Part shown: positions 42,783 to 51,590 of the stretch, piece after piece | Layout of the letters: every line of letters begins with the position of its first letter | Position numbering within the stretch: the stretch's first letter is position 1 | Source of the DNA: an uncultured Ruminococcus sp. | Lineage (GTDB): Bacteria; Bacillota; Clostridia; Oscillospirales; Ruminococcaceae | Assembly: GCA_910579955.1 (NCBI GenBank) | Contig: CAJTWE010000010.1 | Span: 1 to 64,000 of the forward strand | Direction of reading: 5' to 3' | DNA: 64,000 nucleotides | Position numbers and translations under genes: made by a program | The notes under the pieces: generated by a model | Told to the model about the DNA's origin: nothing | Seen by the model: only the letters and a program-made list of their open reading frames with translations | Databases searched by the model: none

Positions 42783-42811
42783 TTGACAAAATTGCGATTT
42801 TATGGTATAGT
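42783..42811 (+). promoter_or_regulatory. Sigma-A promoter of the ACT-domain/hom operon
   Basis: TTGACA (42783-42788), 17-base spacer, TATAGT (42806-42811). A short AGTACA-GT-TGTACT palindrome lies in the leader just downstream. Confidence 0.83.
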
Positions 42812-42880
42812 AGTAAGGATTCGTGAGTACAGTTGTACTTCATATGCGGACGAACATAGATTCAGGGAGGAGAAATGCTT

Positions 42881-43318
42881 ATGGGAACACAGTTTATAGT
42901 TGTAGATACTGCTGTTCTTCCGGAGATATTCGGCAAGGTGCTTGAAGTGAAAAAACTTGTTGCTGACCGAACGGAGAAAAGTTTTGCAGCAGCTTGTAAA
43001 CACGCAGGTATTTCCAGAAGCGCATTTTATAAATACCGTGACTATGTATTTGCTTATGATGACAAAATGACACAGCGTGTAGTTAATCTCTCGGCAGTTC
43101 TGAGAGATGAAAGCGGTGTGCTTTCCAATGTGCTGACAAAGCTTCATAGCCTTAGTGCCAATATTCTTACAGTGAATCAAAGCATTCCTGTAGATGGTGT
43201 GGCAGCTGTCAGCATTTCTTTGCAGTGCGGAGACGGTGTGGTAAATCCGGTGGAAATCACAAACGCTTTACGCAGCGTATCGGGTGTTGTTGAAGTAAGA
43301 CTGTTGTCCGGTGAATAA
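42881..43318 (+). CDS. ACT domain protein (UPF0735/PheB-like)
   Basis: The 145-residue product has an N-terminal helical part with an HTH-like segment (SFAAACKHAGISRSAFYKYRD, about residues 34-54) and a C-terminal ACT domain (about 65-140, LRDESGVLSNVLTKLHSLSANILTVNQ). ACT domains bind amino acids. It lies 21 bases before homoserine dehydrogenase, so a regulator of threonine/methionine synthesis is plausible but unproven. GGGAGGAG favours the ATG at 42881 over 42875. Confidence 0.85.
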   Translation: MGTQFIVVDTAVLPEIFGKVLEVKKLVADRTEKSFAAACKHAGISRSAFYKYRDYVFAYDDKMTQRVVNLSAVLRDESGVLSNVLTKLHSLSANILTVNQSIPVDGVAAVSISLQCGDGVVNPVEITNALRSVSGVVEVRLLSGE

Positions 43319-43339
43319 ATTTTGAAGGAGAAAACTAAT

Positions 43340-44566
43340 ATGAAAAAAATTGCTGTTTTAGGCTATGGTGTAGTAGGTTCTGGTGTTGTAGAACTTTTTT
43401 ACAAGAATAAGGCGAAAATTGAAAAGAATACAGGATCTGAGCTTGATGTAAAATATATTCTTGACCTGAGAGAGTTCCCAGGAGATCCTTATGCAGATAA
43501 GGTTGTAAATGATATAAATATTATTTTGAATGACCCTGAAGTTGGATACGTTGCTGAATGTATGGGTGGAGTAAATCCTGCGTTTCAGTTTGTAAGCAGC
43601 TGCTTGAAAGCAGGCAAAAGCGTTTCAACATCAAATAAGCAGTTGGTTGCAGAAAAGGGAGACATCCTTCTGCAAATTGCAAAGGAAAATGATTGCAATT
43701 TCTTCTTTGAAGCAAGCGTAGGCGGTGCAATTCCGATCATTCGCCCTCTGCACACATGTCTTGCAGGTAATGATATTTCCGCAGCAGCAGGTATTCTGAA
43801 TGGTACAACAAACTTTATTCTTGAGAAGATGTTCTGCGATAAAATGGGATTTGACGAAGCGTTGAAGCTTGCTCAGGAGCTTGGTTTTGCTGAGCGTGAT
43901 CCATCTGCTGATGTTGACGGTGCAGATGCTTGCCGTAAGGTTTGTATTCTTGCTTCTCTTATTTTTGGAAAACACGTTTATCCAGAGAGCGTTTATACAA
44001 AGGGCATTCGTGACATTACTTTACAGGACGTTGAACTTGCGCAGAACTTTGGCGGTGCTGTTAAGCTTATCGGCTGTACAAAGAAGCTTGACGACGGCAG
44101 AATTCTTTCTACAGTAATGCCAATGGTAGTTCCAAATGATAGCCTTATTTCTCATGTAAACGGTGTATTTAATGCTGTTATGGTTTGGGGCGATGGTTTT
44201 GATAAGACAATGTTCTATGGCAGAGGTGCAGGAAAGCTGCCTACTGCTAGTGCGGTTTTGGGTGATATTATTGATTGTGTTAAGGCAGAGCATACAGTAA
44301 TGTCTCATGAGTGGGTAAATACCAACAGTACAGATTTTGTTGCTGGTATTGATGCTTTTGAAGCACCAAGATTCTACAGAACAAATTCCTTTGATGCTGC
44401 TGTTTTTGAAAACGCTGCAAAGGCTGCTAATGTAACATTAGAGCAGACAGCAGAGAATGGCTGTATTATTAGTTCATGTGATAATGCTTCTTCTGATGCT
44501 TTTGTAAAGGCACTGGAAGAAGCTGGCGCAGAGGTTCTGGCTCAGATTCCTGTTATGTCTGACTGA
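43340..44566 (+). CDS. hom: Homoserine dehydrogenase
   Basis: Reduces aspartate semialdehyde to homoserine for threonine and methionine synthesis. The 408-residue protein has a Rossmann start VLGYGVVGSGVVEL, TSNKQLVAEKG near residue 98, FEASVGGAIPIIRPL with GILNGTTNFIL (catalytic region about 125-165), GFAERDPSADVDGADACRK, and a C-terminal ACT-like region. GAAGGAG sets the ATG at 43340. metA at 61.4 kb uses its product. Confidence 0.95.
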   Translation: MKKIAVLGYGVVGSGVVELFYKNKAKIEKNTGSELDVKYILDLREFPGDPYADKVVNDINIILNDPEVGYVAECMGGVNPAFQFVSSCLKAGKSVSTSNKQLVAEKGDILLQIAKENDCNFFFEASVGGAIPIIRPLHTCLAGNDISAAAGILNGTTNFILEKMFCDKMGFDEALKLAQELGFAERDPSADVDGADACRKVCILASLIFGKHVYPESVYTKGIRDITLQDVELAQNFGGAVKLIGCTKKLDDGRILSTVMPMVVPNDSLISHVNGVFNAVMVWGDGFDKTMFYGRGAGKLPTASAVLGDIIDCVKAEHTVMSHEWVNTNSTDFVAGIDAFEAPRFYRTNSFDAAVFENAAKAANVTLEQTAENGCIISSCDNASSDAFVKALEEAGAEVLAQIPVMSD

Positions 44567-44597
44567 TCGTATACTAAAACTAAATAGTTAATATTAG

Positions 44598-44635
44598 GCG
44601 CTCTCTTAGATTCAAATATAAGAGGGCGCATTAAT
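44598..44635 (+). terminator. Terminator-like hairpin after hom
   Basis: GCGCTCTCTTA / TAAGAGGGCGC with one wobble pair; the tail ATTAATTT is only moderately T-rich. The remaining stretch to the tRNA promoter is AT-rich with no gene seen. Confidence 0.65.
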
Positions 44636-44754
44636 TTGTCGTGAGAAAAAATTTAGGTTAGGCAAAAAAATCCAGTTTCAAATACTAAAAATATATCGCA
44701 ATTCAGGGCAAAAATCCGTCTCAAAAATTTTTTTGAAAAAATTTGAAAAAACGC

Positions 44755-44783
44755 TTGACAAACGAATTGGTTTGTGATATAAT
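44755..44783 (+). promoter_or_regulatory. Promoter of the four-tRNA operon
   Basis: Perfect TTGACA (44755-44760) and TATAAT (44778-44783) with a 17-base spacer. Confidence 0.92.
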
Positions 44784-44827
44784 AATACTTGTCGCTGAGA
44801 GATGCGACGGAATAAATGGGAAGTGAT

Positions 44828-44903
44828 GGAAGTTTAGCTCAGCTGGGAGAGCATCTGCCTTACAAGCAGAGGGTCACAGGTTCGAGCCCTGTAACTTCCA
44901 CCA
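44828..44903 (+). tRNA. tRNA-Val (anticodon TAC)
   Basis: Acceptor GGAAGTT / AACTTCC, anticodon stem TCTGC / GCAGA with loop CTTACAA, T-loop TTCGAGC, discriminator A and encoded CCA. Confidence 0.96.
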
Positions 44904-44906
44904 TAC

Positions 44907-44983
44907 GGTCTGGTAGTTCAGTTGGTTAGAACGCTGCCCTGTCACGGCAGAGGTCGTGGGTTCGAATCCCATCCAGATCGCCA
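44907..44983 (+). tRNA. tRNA-Asp (anticodon GTC)
   Basis: Acceptor GGTCTGG / CCAGATC, anticodon loop CTGTCAC, T-loop TTCGAAT, discriminator G and encoded CCA. Second gene of the tRNA operon. Confidence 0.96.
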
Positions 44984-44987
44984 TTTT

Positions 44988-45063
44988 GCGGATTTAGCTC
45001 ATCTGGTAGAGCGCCACCTTGCCAAGGTGGAGGTAGCGAGTTCGAGCCTCGTAATCCGCTCCA
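44988..45063 (+). tRNA. tRNA-Gly (anticodon GCC)
   Basis: Acceptor GCGGATT / AATCCGC, anticodon stem CCACC / GGTGG with loop TTGCCAA, T-loop TTCGAGC, encoded CCA. Confidence 0.96.
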
Positions 45064-45065
45064 AC

Positions 45066-45139
45066 GGCGCTATAGCCAAGTGGTAAGGCGTGGGTCTGCA
45101 ACACCCTGATCCCCAGTTCAAATCTGGGTGGCGCCTCCA
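45066..45139 (+). tRNA. tRNA-Cys (anticodon GCA)
   Basis: Acceptor GGCGCTA / TGGCGCC, anticodon stem GGGT / ACCC with loop CTGCAAC, T-loop TTCAAAT, discriminator T and encoded CCA. Last gene of the tRNA operon. Confidence 0.95.
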
Positions 45140-45141
45140 AA

Positions 45142-45171
45142 AAGCAGTTCTCTTATGAGAACTGCTTTTTT
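45142..45171 (+). terminator. Terminator of the tRNA operon
   Basis: AAGCAGTTCTC / GAGAACTGCTT with a TTAT loop and a T run. Confidence 0.93.
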
Positions 45172-45204
45172 CTTATGTAAATTATTTTAATAGGAGACTA
45201 GAAA

Positions 45205-45885
45205 ATGAAACGTATTGGTATAATTGGAGCAATGCCATCAGAGCTTTGCGACATCAGAGCTGCACTTCCTGATTCTGAAATTGTAAAAAAAGCAGGATTT
45301 GAGTATTATGTAAACAAAATATCTGATAACACAGAGGTTATACACGTATGCTCGGGTATTGCAAAAGTAAATGCTGCTTTGTGTGCTCAGGCACTTATTG
45401 ATGAATTTAAACCTGATGCTATTGTAAATGCAGGTATTGCAGGTGGTATGAACAATGAGATAAAGGTTTGCGATATTGTTATTTCGTCTGAGGTATGCCA
45501 TCATGATCTTGATATGCATTTCTTAGCAGATTATCCACCGTATTGCGGAGTTTATAAGTCAGATGAAAATCTTATGAAGCTTGCAGCTGATTGCTGTGAT
45601 AGTTTTGATGTTAAGCACTTTTTTGGACGCATTGTTTCAGGTGAAGCGTTTGTTACGGATAATGTTCTTAAACGTTCTATTGCGGATAAATTTAAGCCTT
45701 ATGCGGTTGATATGGAAAGTGCCGCTGTGGGACATACAGCCTATAGAAACAGCATTCCTTATGTAAGCGTGAGATGTATTTCCGATAATGCTGATGACGA
45801 AGGTGCTATGAGCTTTGATAAATTTGAAAAGATAGCAGCTAAGATCGTAGCTGATGTCGTTCTTAAAATGGCATCAAAGTTTTAA
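45205..45885 (+). CDS. mtnN: 5'-methylthioadenosine/S-adenosylhomocysteine nucleosidase
   Basis: Cleaves adenine from methylthioadenosine, S-adenosylhomocysteine and 5'-deoxyadenosine; the last is a by-product of radical SAM enzymes such as those encoded here. The 226 residues show GIIGAMPSEL at the start, NAGIAGG near residue 75, VSGEAFV near 151 and the nucleoside-binding VDMESAAVGH near 174, with SDNADDE holding the catalytic Asp. AGGAGA precedes the ATG. It follows the tRNA terminator with no clear promoter of its own. Confidence 0.95.
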   Translation: MKRIGIIGAMPSELCDIRAALPDSEIVKKAGFEYYVNKISDNTEVIHVCSGIAKVNAALCAQALIDEFKPDAIVNAGIAGGMNNEIKVCDIVISSEVCHHDLDMHFLADYPPYCGVYKSDENLMKLAADCCDSFDVKHFFGRIVSGEAFVTDNVLKRSIADKFKPYAVDMESAAVGHTAYRNSIPYVSVRCISDNADDEGAMSFDKFEKIAAKIVADVVLKMASKF

Positions 45886-45914
45886 TAAATATATATAATA
45901 TATAAGTAGAAGAA

Positions 45915-45944
45915 CGCCTGTGTGACCACAGGCGCTTCTTTTTT
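45915..45944. terminator. Terminator between converging mtnN and DUF45 genes
   Basis: CGCCTGTG / CACAGGCG stem with a TGAC loop, followed by CTTCTTTTTT on the plus strand. Confidence 0.83.
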
Positions 45945-46500
45945 AGTTTGTTATTTTATATATCAGTAATGCTCCGTTTTCTTTCAGCCAGTTGTTCCAC
46001 TTATCATATTCGGGAAATACACGATAGACTTCATTATAAAATTCTTTAGAATGATTCATATGCTTGCGGTGACAAAGTTCATGTACTATAACAGAGTCCA
46101 AAACTTCCGATGGTGCAAGCATGAGCGCACAATTAAAGTTAAGATTTCCTTTACTGCTGCAACTGCCCCATCTGTTTTTTTGATTGCGGATTGTAATCCC
46201 GCCATAAGTTACGCCTATTATTTCAGCGAAATAGGCGACTCGTGCAGGGATTATTTTTAGTGCTTGATTGGCAAGCGCTTCTATTTCTTCTGCCGTCAAG
46301 GGCTTTACTTGTGATATTTGATGTTGATATTCTTCTACTGCTTGCAGATGCTTTTCGATCCAGCCAGATTTTTTATTTAGGAACTCCTGAATCTGCACAG
46401 CATTCATTTGAATAGGAACTCTCAATTCTATACCGCCGTTCGGTTTGATTTGCAGTGAAATTGTTTTTCGTTTACTTTTTATTATTTTTATATTTTTCAT
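45943..46500 (-). CDS. DUF45 (YgjP-like) zinc metallopeptidase
   Basis: Predicted metal-dependent hydrolase of 185 residues. The zinc motif is VHELCHRKHMNHS (His140, Glu141, His144, with His150 as a likely further ligand), and the family signature NRWGSCSSKGNLNFN lies at about residues 109-123. Physiological substrate unknown. It stands alone on the minus strand between mtnN and the tRNA-Ser gene. Confidence 0.87.
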   Translation of the reverse strand: MKNIKIIKSKRKTISLQIKPNGGIELRVPIQMNAVQIQEFLNKKSGWIEKHLQAVEEYQHQISQVKPLTAEEIEALANQALKIIPARVAYFAEIIGVTYGGITIRNQKNRWGSCSSKGNLNFNCALMLAPSEVLDSVIVHELCHRKHMNHSKEFYNEVYRVFPEYDKWNNWLKENGALLIYKITN

Positions 46501-46591
46501 ATCCTATGTTTTTGAATGTGGCGTATAATGATTTTTGTATTATTTATATACGCTTCTTGACCTCTCATAAAATAGTATGCTTAAATGTAAA

Positions 46592-46624
46592 AACTCCCGA
46601 AACTATATAGTTTCGGGAGTTTTG
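46592..46624 (-). terminator. Terminator of the minus-strand tRNA pair
   Basis: ACTCCCGAAACTA / TAGTTTCGGGAGT perfect stem followed on the minus strand by TTTTTAC. Confidence 0.9.
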
Positions 46625-46714
46625 GCGGACAGAGAGGGATTCGAACCCTCGATACGCTATTAACGTATACACGAGTTCCAGTCGTGCGCCTTAGACCAGC
46701 TCAGCCATCTGTCC
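46623..46714 (-). tRNA. tRNA-Ser (anticodon GGA)
   Basis: On the minus strand: acceptor GGACAGA / TCTGTCC, D-loop CTGGTCTAAGG, anticodon loop CTGGAAC, a long variable arm (TATACGTTAATAGCGTAT), T-loop TTCGAAT and encoded CCA. The long variable arm confirms a class II tRNA. Confidence 0.95.
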
Positions 46715-46779
46715 ATGAATATTGAGTTTATAGTTCTTTAATGCCCTTCTGTGTATATACAAGAAGGGCAAAAAGAAAA

Positions 46780-46866
46780 TGGTGCGAGTGACGGGACTTG
46801 AACCCACACGTCGTTTCCAACACTAGCACCTCAAGCTAGCCTGTCTGCCTATTCCAGCACACTCGC
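46780..46866 (-). tRNA. tRNA-Leu (anticodon GAG)
   Basis: On the minus strand: acceptor GCGAGTG / CACTCGC, anticodon stem CTAGC / GCTAG with loop TTGAGGT, a long variable arm, T-loop TTCAAGT, discriminator A and encoded CCA. Confidence 0.95.
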
Positions 46867-46885
46867 ATCAATATTCAACTTAATT

Positions 46886-46914
46886 ATTATAGCACACTTA
46901 AAAGCGGTTGTCAA
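46886..46914 (-). promoter_or_regulatory. Promoter of the tRNA-Leu/tRNA-Ser pair
   Basis: On the minus strand, perfect TTGACA (46914-46909), 17-base spacer, TATAAT (46891-46886). Confidence 0.9.
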
Positions 46915-46948
46915 GTGCTTTTTTCAATTTTTTTGGGATTTTTTGCGA

Positions 46949-46977
46949 TTGAAAATTTTTATATAGTATGTTATAAT
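46949..46977 (+). promoter_or_regulatory. Sigma-A promoter of recQ
   Basis: TTGAAA (46949-46954), 17-base spacer, TATAAT (46972-46977). It lies back-to-back with the tRNA promoter. Confidence 0.8.
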
Positions 46978-47017
46978 GTATTATAGTATAACAGTTGGTT
47001 TGAAGGCAGGTAAAGCT

Positions 47018-48844
47018 ATGAATACACATGAGCTACTACATAAATATTTCGGGCATACGTCTTTTAGAGAAGGGCAGGAGGAAGCGGTAAATGCTCTTCT
47101 CAGCGGACGTGATGTTCTTGCTGTAATGCCTACAGGTGCAGGAAAATCGGTATGCTATCAGCTGCCGGCTATTTGTCAGCGTGGAACAGCATTGGTAATA
47201 TCGCCGCTTATTTCCCTTATGAAAGATCAAGTGGAGGGTCTTGTGCAGTCTGGAATTTCGGCAGCTTATATAAATAGCTCTCAGACCTATGAAGAATATC
47301 AAGAGGTAATGTATGGGGCAAGACAGGGTGCTTATAAACTTCTGTATATTGCACCGGAGAGACTTCTTACAGAAGGTATGCTTCGCTTTGCCATGAAATT
47401 TCCAATATCTATGGTTATTGTTGACGAAGCCCATTGTGTTTCTCAATGGGGACAGGATTTCAGGCAAAGTTATCTTGATATAGCAAAATTTTTAGAAATG
47501 CTGCCTGTACGTCCCGTTGTAGGCGCATTTACAGCTACTGCAACAAAGAATGTAAAACAGGATATTGTAAAACTGCTTGCGCTTCAAGAACCGGTAGAGA
47601 TAACTACGGGCTTTGATAGAAAAAATCTTTATTTTGGCGTAGAAAAGCCAAAGAATAAATCAGCAGAGGTTATACGGCTTCTTAAAAAATATAATGGAAG
47701 AAGCGGTATTATATACTGCATTTCAAGAAAACAAGTAGAGGAACTTTGCGAAGAACTCATAGAAACAGGTTTTTATGCCACACGCTATCATGCAGGGCTG
47801 CCTGCTGAAGAGCGTGCAAAAAATCAAGAAGATTTTATCTACGACAGAAAAAATATTATGGTTGCAACAAATGCATTTGGGATGGGAATAGATAAATCCA
47901 ACGTGTCATTTGTAATACATTATAATATGCCCAAGGATATTGAGAGCTATTATCAGGAAGCAGGAAGGGCAGGACGTGACGGTGAACCGGCAGATTGTGT
48001 GCTTTTGTACAGCGGAAGAGACGTTCGCACTAATGAATTTTTAATAGAACAGTCCAGAGAAAATACAGAGATCGGCGATAGCGTTCTTAGAGAGTCGCTT
48101 ATAGAGAAGGCTAAGGACAGGCTTAGAACAATGACTTTTTATTGTACGTCAGTAGAATGTCAGAGAAATTATATGTTAAAATATTTTGGTGAAAAGCCTG
48201 CCGCTCCATGTGGAAACTGCTCAGGGTGCAAGGGAAATACTGAAAAAAAGGATATTACTCTTGAAGCTATGAAGATAATCTCCTGCGTTTACAGGGGCGC
48301 ACAAAATGGATATCATCTTAGCCGTACTAAAACGGCGCAGGTTCTTACAGGAAGTGAAGATAAAACTGTTTTGTCAATGGGACTGCAAAAATTATCTACG
48401 TATGGCATAATGCGTGACAGCAGTATTTCTTCTGTAACACACATAATAGATTCGCTTATAGCCGGTGGAGAACTTGGTACTAAACCCTATAAAGAATATT
48501 CAGAACTTGTACTTACAAAGTTATCCGCTGCTGTTATAAGAAAAGAAAGACGTGTGGAGATATGCGTATCAAAGGTTCGTGAGAATAGAAATGAGATTAT
48601 AAATATAAGTCCTGAAGAAGAGGAGCTGTTTCAAAATCTCAGAAGAATTCGTGAAAAAATTTCTAATAGGGAAAATGTTCCGCCGTATGTGGTATTTTCA
48701 AATGCAGCACTTAGAGATATGTGCAGAAAAAAGCCGCAGACATTGCAGGAGCTTATGAATGTATCAGGCGTAGGTGTAATGCGTTCTCAGAAATATGGAA
48801 GTGACTTTATTCGTGAGATAAAGCGCTTTATGAAGAGAAGATAA
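47018..48844 (+). CDS. recQ: ATP-dependent DNA helicase RecQ
   Basis: 3'-5' helicase of 608 residues for repair of stalled forks. Motifs are MPTGAGKSVCYQLPA (I), VDEAHCVSQWGQDFRQSY (II and aromatic-rich loop), AFTATAT (III) and QEAGRAGRDG (VI). Zinc cysteines of the RQC region lie in CQRNYMLKYFGE and CGNCSGCKG, and a C-terminal HRDC domain includes QELMNVSGVGVMRSQKYG. The ATG at 47018 is preferred because the promoter start site falls just upstream. Confidence 0.96.
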   Translation: MNTHELLHKYFGHTSFREGQEEAVNALLSGRDVLAVMPTGAGKSVCYQLPAICQRGTALVISPLISLMKDQVEGLVQSGISAAYINSSQTYEEYQEVMYGARQGAYKLLYIAPERLLTEGMLRFAMKFPISMVIVDEAHCVSQWGQDFRQSYLDIAKFLEMLPVRPVVGAFTATATKNVKQDIVKLLALQEPVEITTGFDRKNLYFGVEKPKNKSAEVIRLLKKYNGRSGIIYCISRKQVEELCEELIETGFYATRYHAGLPAEERAKNQEDFIYDRKNIMVATNAFGMGIDKSNVSFVIHYNMPKDIESYYQEAGRAGRDGEPADCVLLYSGRDVRTNEFLIEQSRENTEIGDSVLRESLIEKAKDRLRTMTFYCTSVECQRNYMLKYFGEKPAAPCGNCSGCKGNTEKKDITLEAMKIISCVYRGAQNGYHLSRTKTAQVLTGSEDKTVLSMGLQKLSTYGIMRDSSISSVTHIIDSLIAGGELGTKPYKEYSELVLTKLSAAVIRKERRVEICVSKVRENRNEIINISPEEEELFQNLRRIREKISNRENVPPYVVFSNAALRDMCRKKPQTLQELMNVSGVGVMRSQKYGSDFIREIKRFMKRR

Positions 48845-48852
48845 TGGGATAA

Positions 48853-48881
48853 TTGACAAATAGAATGGAAAATGATATAAT
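48853..48881 (+). promoter_or_regulatory. Sigma-A promoter of the sortase gene
   Basis: Perfect TTGACA (48853-48858) and TATAAT (48876-48881) with a 17-base spacer. Confidence 0.87.
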
Positions 48882-48938
48882 TTATTTATGCAATAGTTTG
48901 AGCTTGCGTTAGAGCAAAAGAAATAGGGGAAATTACAA

Positions 48939-49649
48939 ATGAAAATAAAACGAGGTACGTATCTCTGCATAGTGGGAATAATATTATTGCTTGCAGCGCT
49001 GTTTTTGCTTATATATAATAGGGAAGAAGATAGCCGTGCAGAATCCAGAACTGCGGATATTTTAGCAGAGCTTAAAGAGCAAATGCCGGAAACACAGCCA
49101 TATGAAGAGAAACAAGATGAAACTTATGATATATTTGAAGATTCTGATATATTGTCCGGCGATAATTATGACCAGAATCAAGATGAGAAAATTCCACCAG
49201 TTGATATCTTTGCTGAATACGAGGACCAAACAGGTTCAAGTTATAGTGAAGAAACGTATTACTATGTGGCTGAATATTCCTATATAGGCATTCTTTATAT
49301 TCCTAAGCTTGGACTTGAACTGCCTGTAATGAGCGATTGGAGCTATCCTAATCTCAGAGTTGCTCCATGCAGATATTCCGGTACTGTAGAGGGCGGAGAT
49401 CTCATAATAGCTGCTCATAATTATAATTGTCACTTTGGGCGAATATCAGAACTCGTTCCCGGTGATGAGCTGATTTTTGTCGATGGCGGCGGTATACAGT
49501 ATACCTATACCGTTATTGACGGTGAAACGATCGCAGGACAAAACGGTGCGGCTATGGAGGCAAATTCGGAATATTGGGATTTGACCCTGTTTACTTGTAC
49601 ATATAGTGGGGCAAGTCGTGTTACTATAAGGGCTGAGCTTGTTAAGTAG
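48939..49649 (+). CDS. Sortase family transpeptidase
   Basis: Membrane cysteine transpeptidase of 236 residues that would join surface proteins to the cell wall or to each other. One N-terminal membrane span (about residues 8-26) precedes an acidic spacer (about 29-110), then the sortase barrel IGILYIPKLGLELPV. The triad is His160 (IIAAHNYN), Cys220 (TLFTCTYSG) and Arg227. The class is uncertain. No LPXTG-type substrate is encoded next to it. Ruminococcal scaffoldins are wall-anchored by sortase, so a cellulosome link is possible but not shown. Confidence 0.88.
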   Translation: MKIKRGTYLCIVGIILLLAALFLLIYNREEDSRAESRTADILAELKEQMPETQPYEEKQDETYDIFEDSDILSGDNYDQNQDEKIPPVDIFAEYEDQTGSSYSEETYYYVAEYSYIGILYIPKLGLELPVMSDWSYPNLRVAPCRYSGTVEGGDLIIAAHNYNCHFGRISELVPGDELIFVDGGGIQYTYTVIDGETIAGQNGAAMEANSEYWDLTLFTCTYSGASRVTIRAELVK

Positions 49650-49659
49650 GTGATTTAAT

Positions 49660-50028
49660 ATGAAGGCAGATAAAAAATTTGTTATAGATTATGCAAAAGA
49701 GTATTTTGGAACAGAACCTGAGTATCTTTGGGCGAGAACGCCTGATGCTGGTGTTTTGAGACAAAGTAAAAATAAGAAGTGGTACGGAATTGTTATGAAT
49801 ATTCCAAAATCAAAGCTTGGTATAAAAGAAGATGGAAACGTAGATATACTAGATGTTAAGTGTGATCCGCAGCTTTTGGGCTCATTTCTTATGAAAAAAG
49901 GATGCTTTCCTGCATATCATATGAATAAGAAACATTGGCTTACTGTTTTGCTTGATGGCAGTGTATCGCAGGAAGACATTATTATGTTTATAAATCAAAG
50001 CTATGACCTTATAAGTAATGTTAAATGA
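49660..50028 (+). CDS. MmcQ/YjbR family protein
   Basis: The 122-residue protein has the CyaY-like YjbR fold markers: FVIDYAKEYFGTEPEYLW at the start, NKKWYGIVMNIPKSKLG in the middle, and GCFPAYHMNKKHWLTVLLDG with the conserved K-x-W-x-x-V/L motif. Some members are annotated as DNA-binding, without firm function. It begins ten bases after the sortase stop, so the two are probably co-transcribed. A weak hairpin at about 50035-50072 follows. Confidence 0.85.
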   Translation: MKADKKFVIDYAKEYFGTEPEYLWARTPDAGVLRQSKNKKWYGIVMNIPKSKLGIKEDGNVDILDVKCDPQLLGSFLMKKGCFPAYHMNKKHWLTVLLDGSVSQEDIIMFINQSYDLISNVK

Positions 50029-50187
50029 AAAAGTGGCTGTATTATGTGATTTTTACATGATACGGCTATTTTCTAGAGTATACAGTTGTTCGTGTAATTA
50101 AGATTGAAAATTTATATCTGGATTTAACGCAAAGATATCCTATGGAGTTAAAAGAACAAACACAAAGATTATGATAGAGAGGGTAAA

Positions 50188-51519
50188 ATGAACATACAAC
50201 TTTCAGATCATTTCACTTATAAAAAATTGTTAAGATTCACATTGCCATCAATTATAATGATGATTTTTACATCTATTTATGGTGTTGTTGATGGATTTTT
50301 CGTATCAAATTATGTTGGAAAAACATCATTTGCAGCAGTGAACTTTATTATGCCGTTTCTCATGATACTCGGTGCTATAGGTTTTATGTTTGGAACGGGT
50401 GGCAGCGCTCTTATTGCAAAAACAATGGGTATTGGCGAGAGTGATAAAGCAAAGCGCATATTCTCTTTGTTGATTTATACATCAGCAGTATGCGGAATTA
50501 TTATTGCTTTACTCGGAATTGTTTTTATAAAATCTGTTGCAGCTTTACTTGGTGCAGATGGAACATTGCTTGATAATTGTGTGGTTTATGGAAGAATTAT
50601 TTTGATTGCATTGCCTGCATTTATTCTTCAATTTGAATTTCAGAGCTTTTTTGTAACAGCGGAAAAGCCACAGCTTGGGCTTATATTTACAATTGCTGCG
50701 GGTGTTACAAATATGGTACTTGATGCCGTATTTGTAGCAATATTGAATATGGGACTTACCGGTGCTGCTCTGGCAACAGCATTAAGTCAGGCAGTAGGCG
50801 GCTTAGCACCTTTGTTTTATTTTGCAAGAAAAAATACAAGTCGGCTTCGTTTAACAAAGACAAGCTTTAATGGAAAGATTTTACTAAAGACCTGTACTAA
50901 TGGTTCTTCTGAACTTATGAGCAATATTTCTATGTCAATAGTATGTATGCTCTATAATATTCAGCTTATGAAATATGCAGGAGAAGACGGTGTTGCTGCA
51001 TATGGTGTACTTATGTATGTGAACATGGTTTTCTTGTCAACATTTATTGGATATTCTGTTGGAACAGCACCTGTTATTGGATATCATTTTGGTGCACAGA
51101 ATCATAGTGAGCTAAAAGGTTTGCTGAAAAGAAGTACTGTTATTATTGGTGTTTTTTCAATATGCATGCTTATATTTGCTGAGATTCTGGCAATGCTGTT
51201 TGCAAATATATTTGTGGGCTATGATGATTCGTTGATGTCTTTAACACTCAGAGCATTTAGGATATTCTCTTTCTCATTCTTATTTGCCGGTGCTGCTATT
51301 TTTGGTTCGTCATTATTTACTGCACTTAATGATGGACTTACGTCTGCTTTGATTTCTTTTCTGAGAACGCTTGTATTTCAGGTGGCAGCAGTCATTATAT
51401 TCCCGTTATTATTCAAAATTGATGGTATCTGGATGTCTATTGTTGCGGCAGAACTTATTGCAGCATTAGTAACAATAATATTTGTGATCGGAAAAAGAAA
51501 GAAGTATCATTATATGTAA
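50188..51519 (+). CDS. MATE family efflux transporter (second)
   Basis: Multidrug/toxin exporter family protein of 443 residues with about 12 membrane helices. FTLPSIIMMIFTSIYGVVDGFFVSNYVG at the start and GTGGSALIAKTMGIGE near residue 70 place it in the MATE branch often seen in Clostridia. It differs clearly from the MATE at 35.4 kb. GAGAGGG precedes the ATG. An AraC-type regulator is convergent downstream and may or may not control it. No clear promoter was seen in the 159-base gap upstream. Confidence 0.9.
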   Translation: MNIQLSDHFTYKKLLRFTLPSIIMMIFTSIYGVVDGFFVSNYVGKTSFAAVNFIMPFLMILGAIGFMFGTGGSALIAKTMGIGESDKAKRIFSLLIYTSAVCGIIIALLGIVFIKSVAALLGADGTLLDNCVVYGRIILIALPAFILQFEFQSFFVTAEKPQLGLIFTIAAGVTNMVLDAVFVAILNMGLTGAALATALSQAVGGLAPLFYFARKNTSRLRLTKTSFNGKILLKTCTNGSSELMSNISMSIVCMLYNIQLMKYAGEDGVAAYGVLMYVNMVFLSTFIGYSVGTAPVIGYHFGAQNHSELKGLLKRSTVIIGVFSICMLIFAEILAMLFANIFVGYDDSLMSLTLRAFRIFSFSFLFAGAAIFGSSLFTALNDGLTSALISFLRTLVFQVAAVIIFPLLFKIDGIWMSIVAAELIAALVTIIFVIGKRKKYHYM

Positions 51520-51531
51520 ATAAAATAAAAA

Positions 51532-51590
51532 ATCCCTTCATAGGAAAACAGTAAAAAAATTTGCCTTTAATCCTATGAAGGGATATTTTT
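51532..51590. terminator. Bidirectional terminator between MATE and araC-type genes
   Basis: ATCCCTTCATAGGA / TCCTATGAAGGGAT, 14 perfect pairs around a 25-base loop, with A-rich and T-rich flanks on opposite sides. Confidence 0.87.

Noticed and set aside
44640..44754. Possible small RNA between hom and the tRNA operon
   Set aside because: AT-rich with no promoter-terminator pair or stable fold visible by eye.
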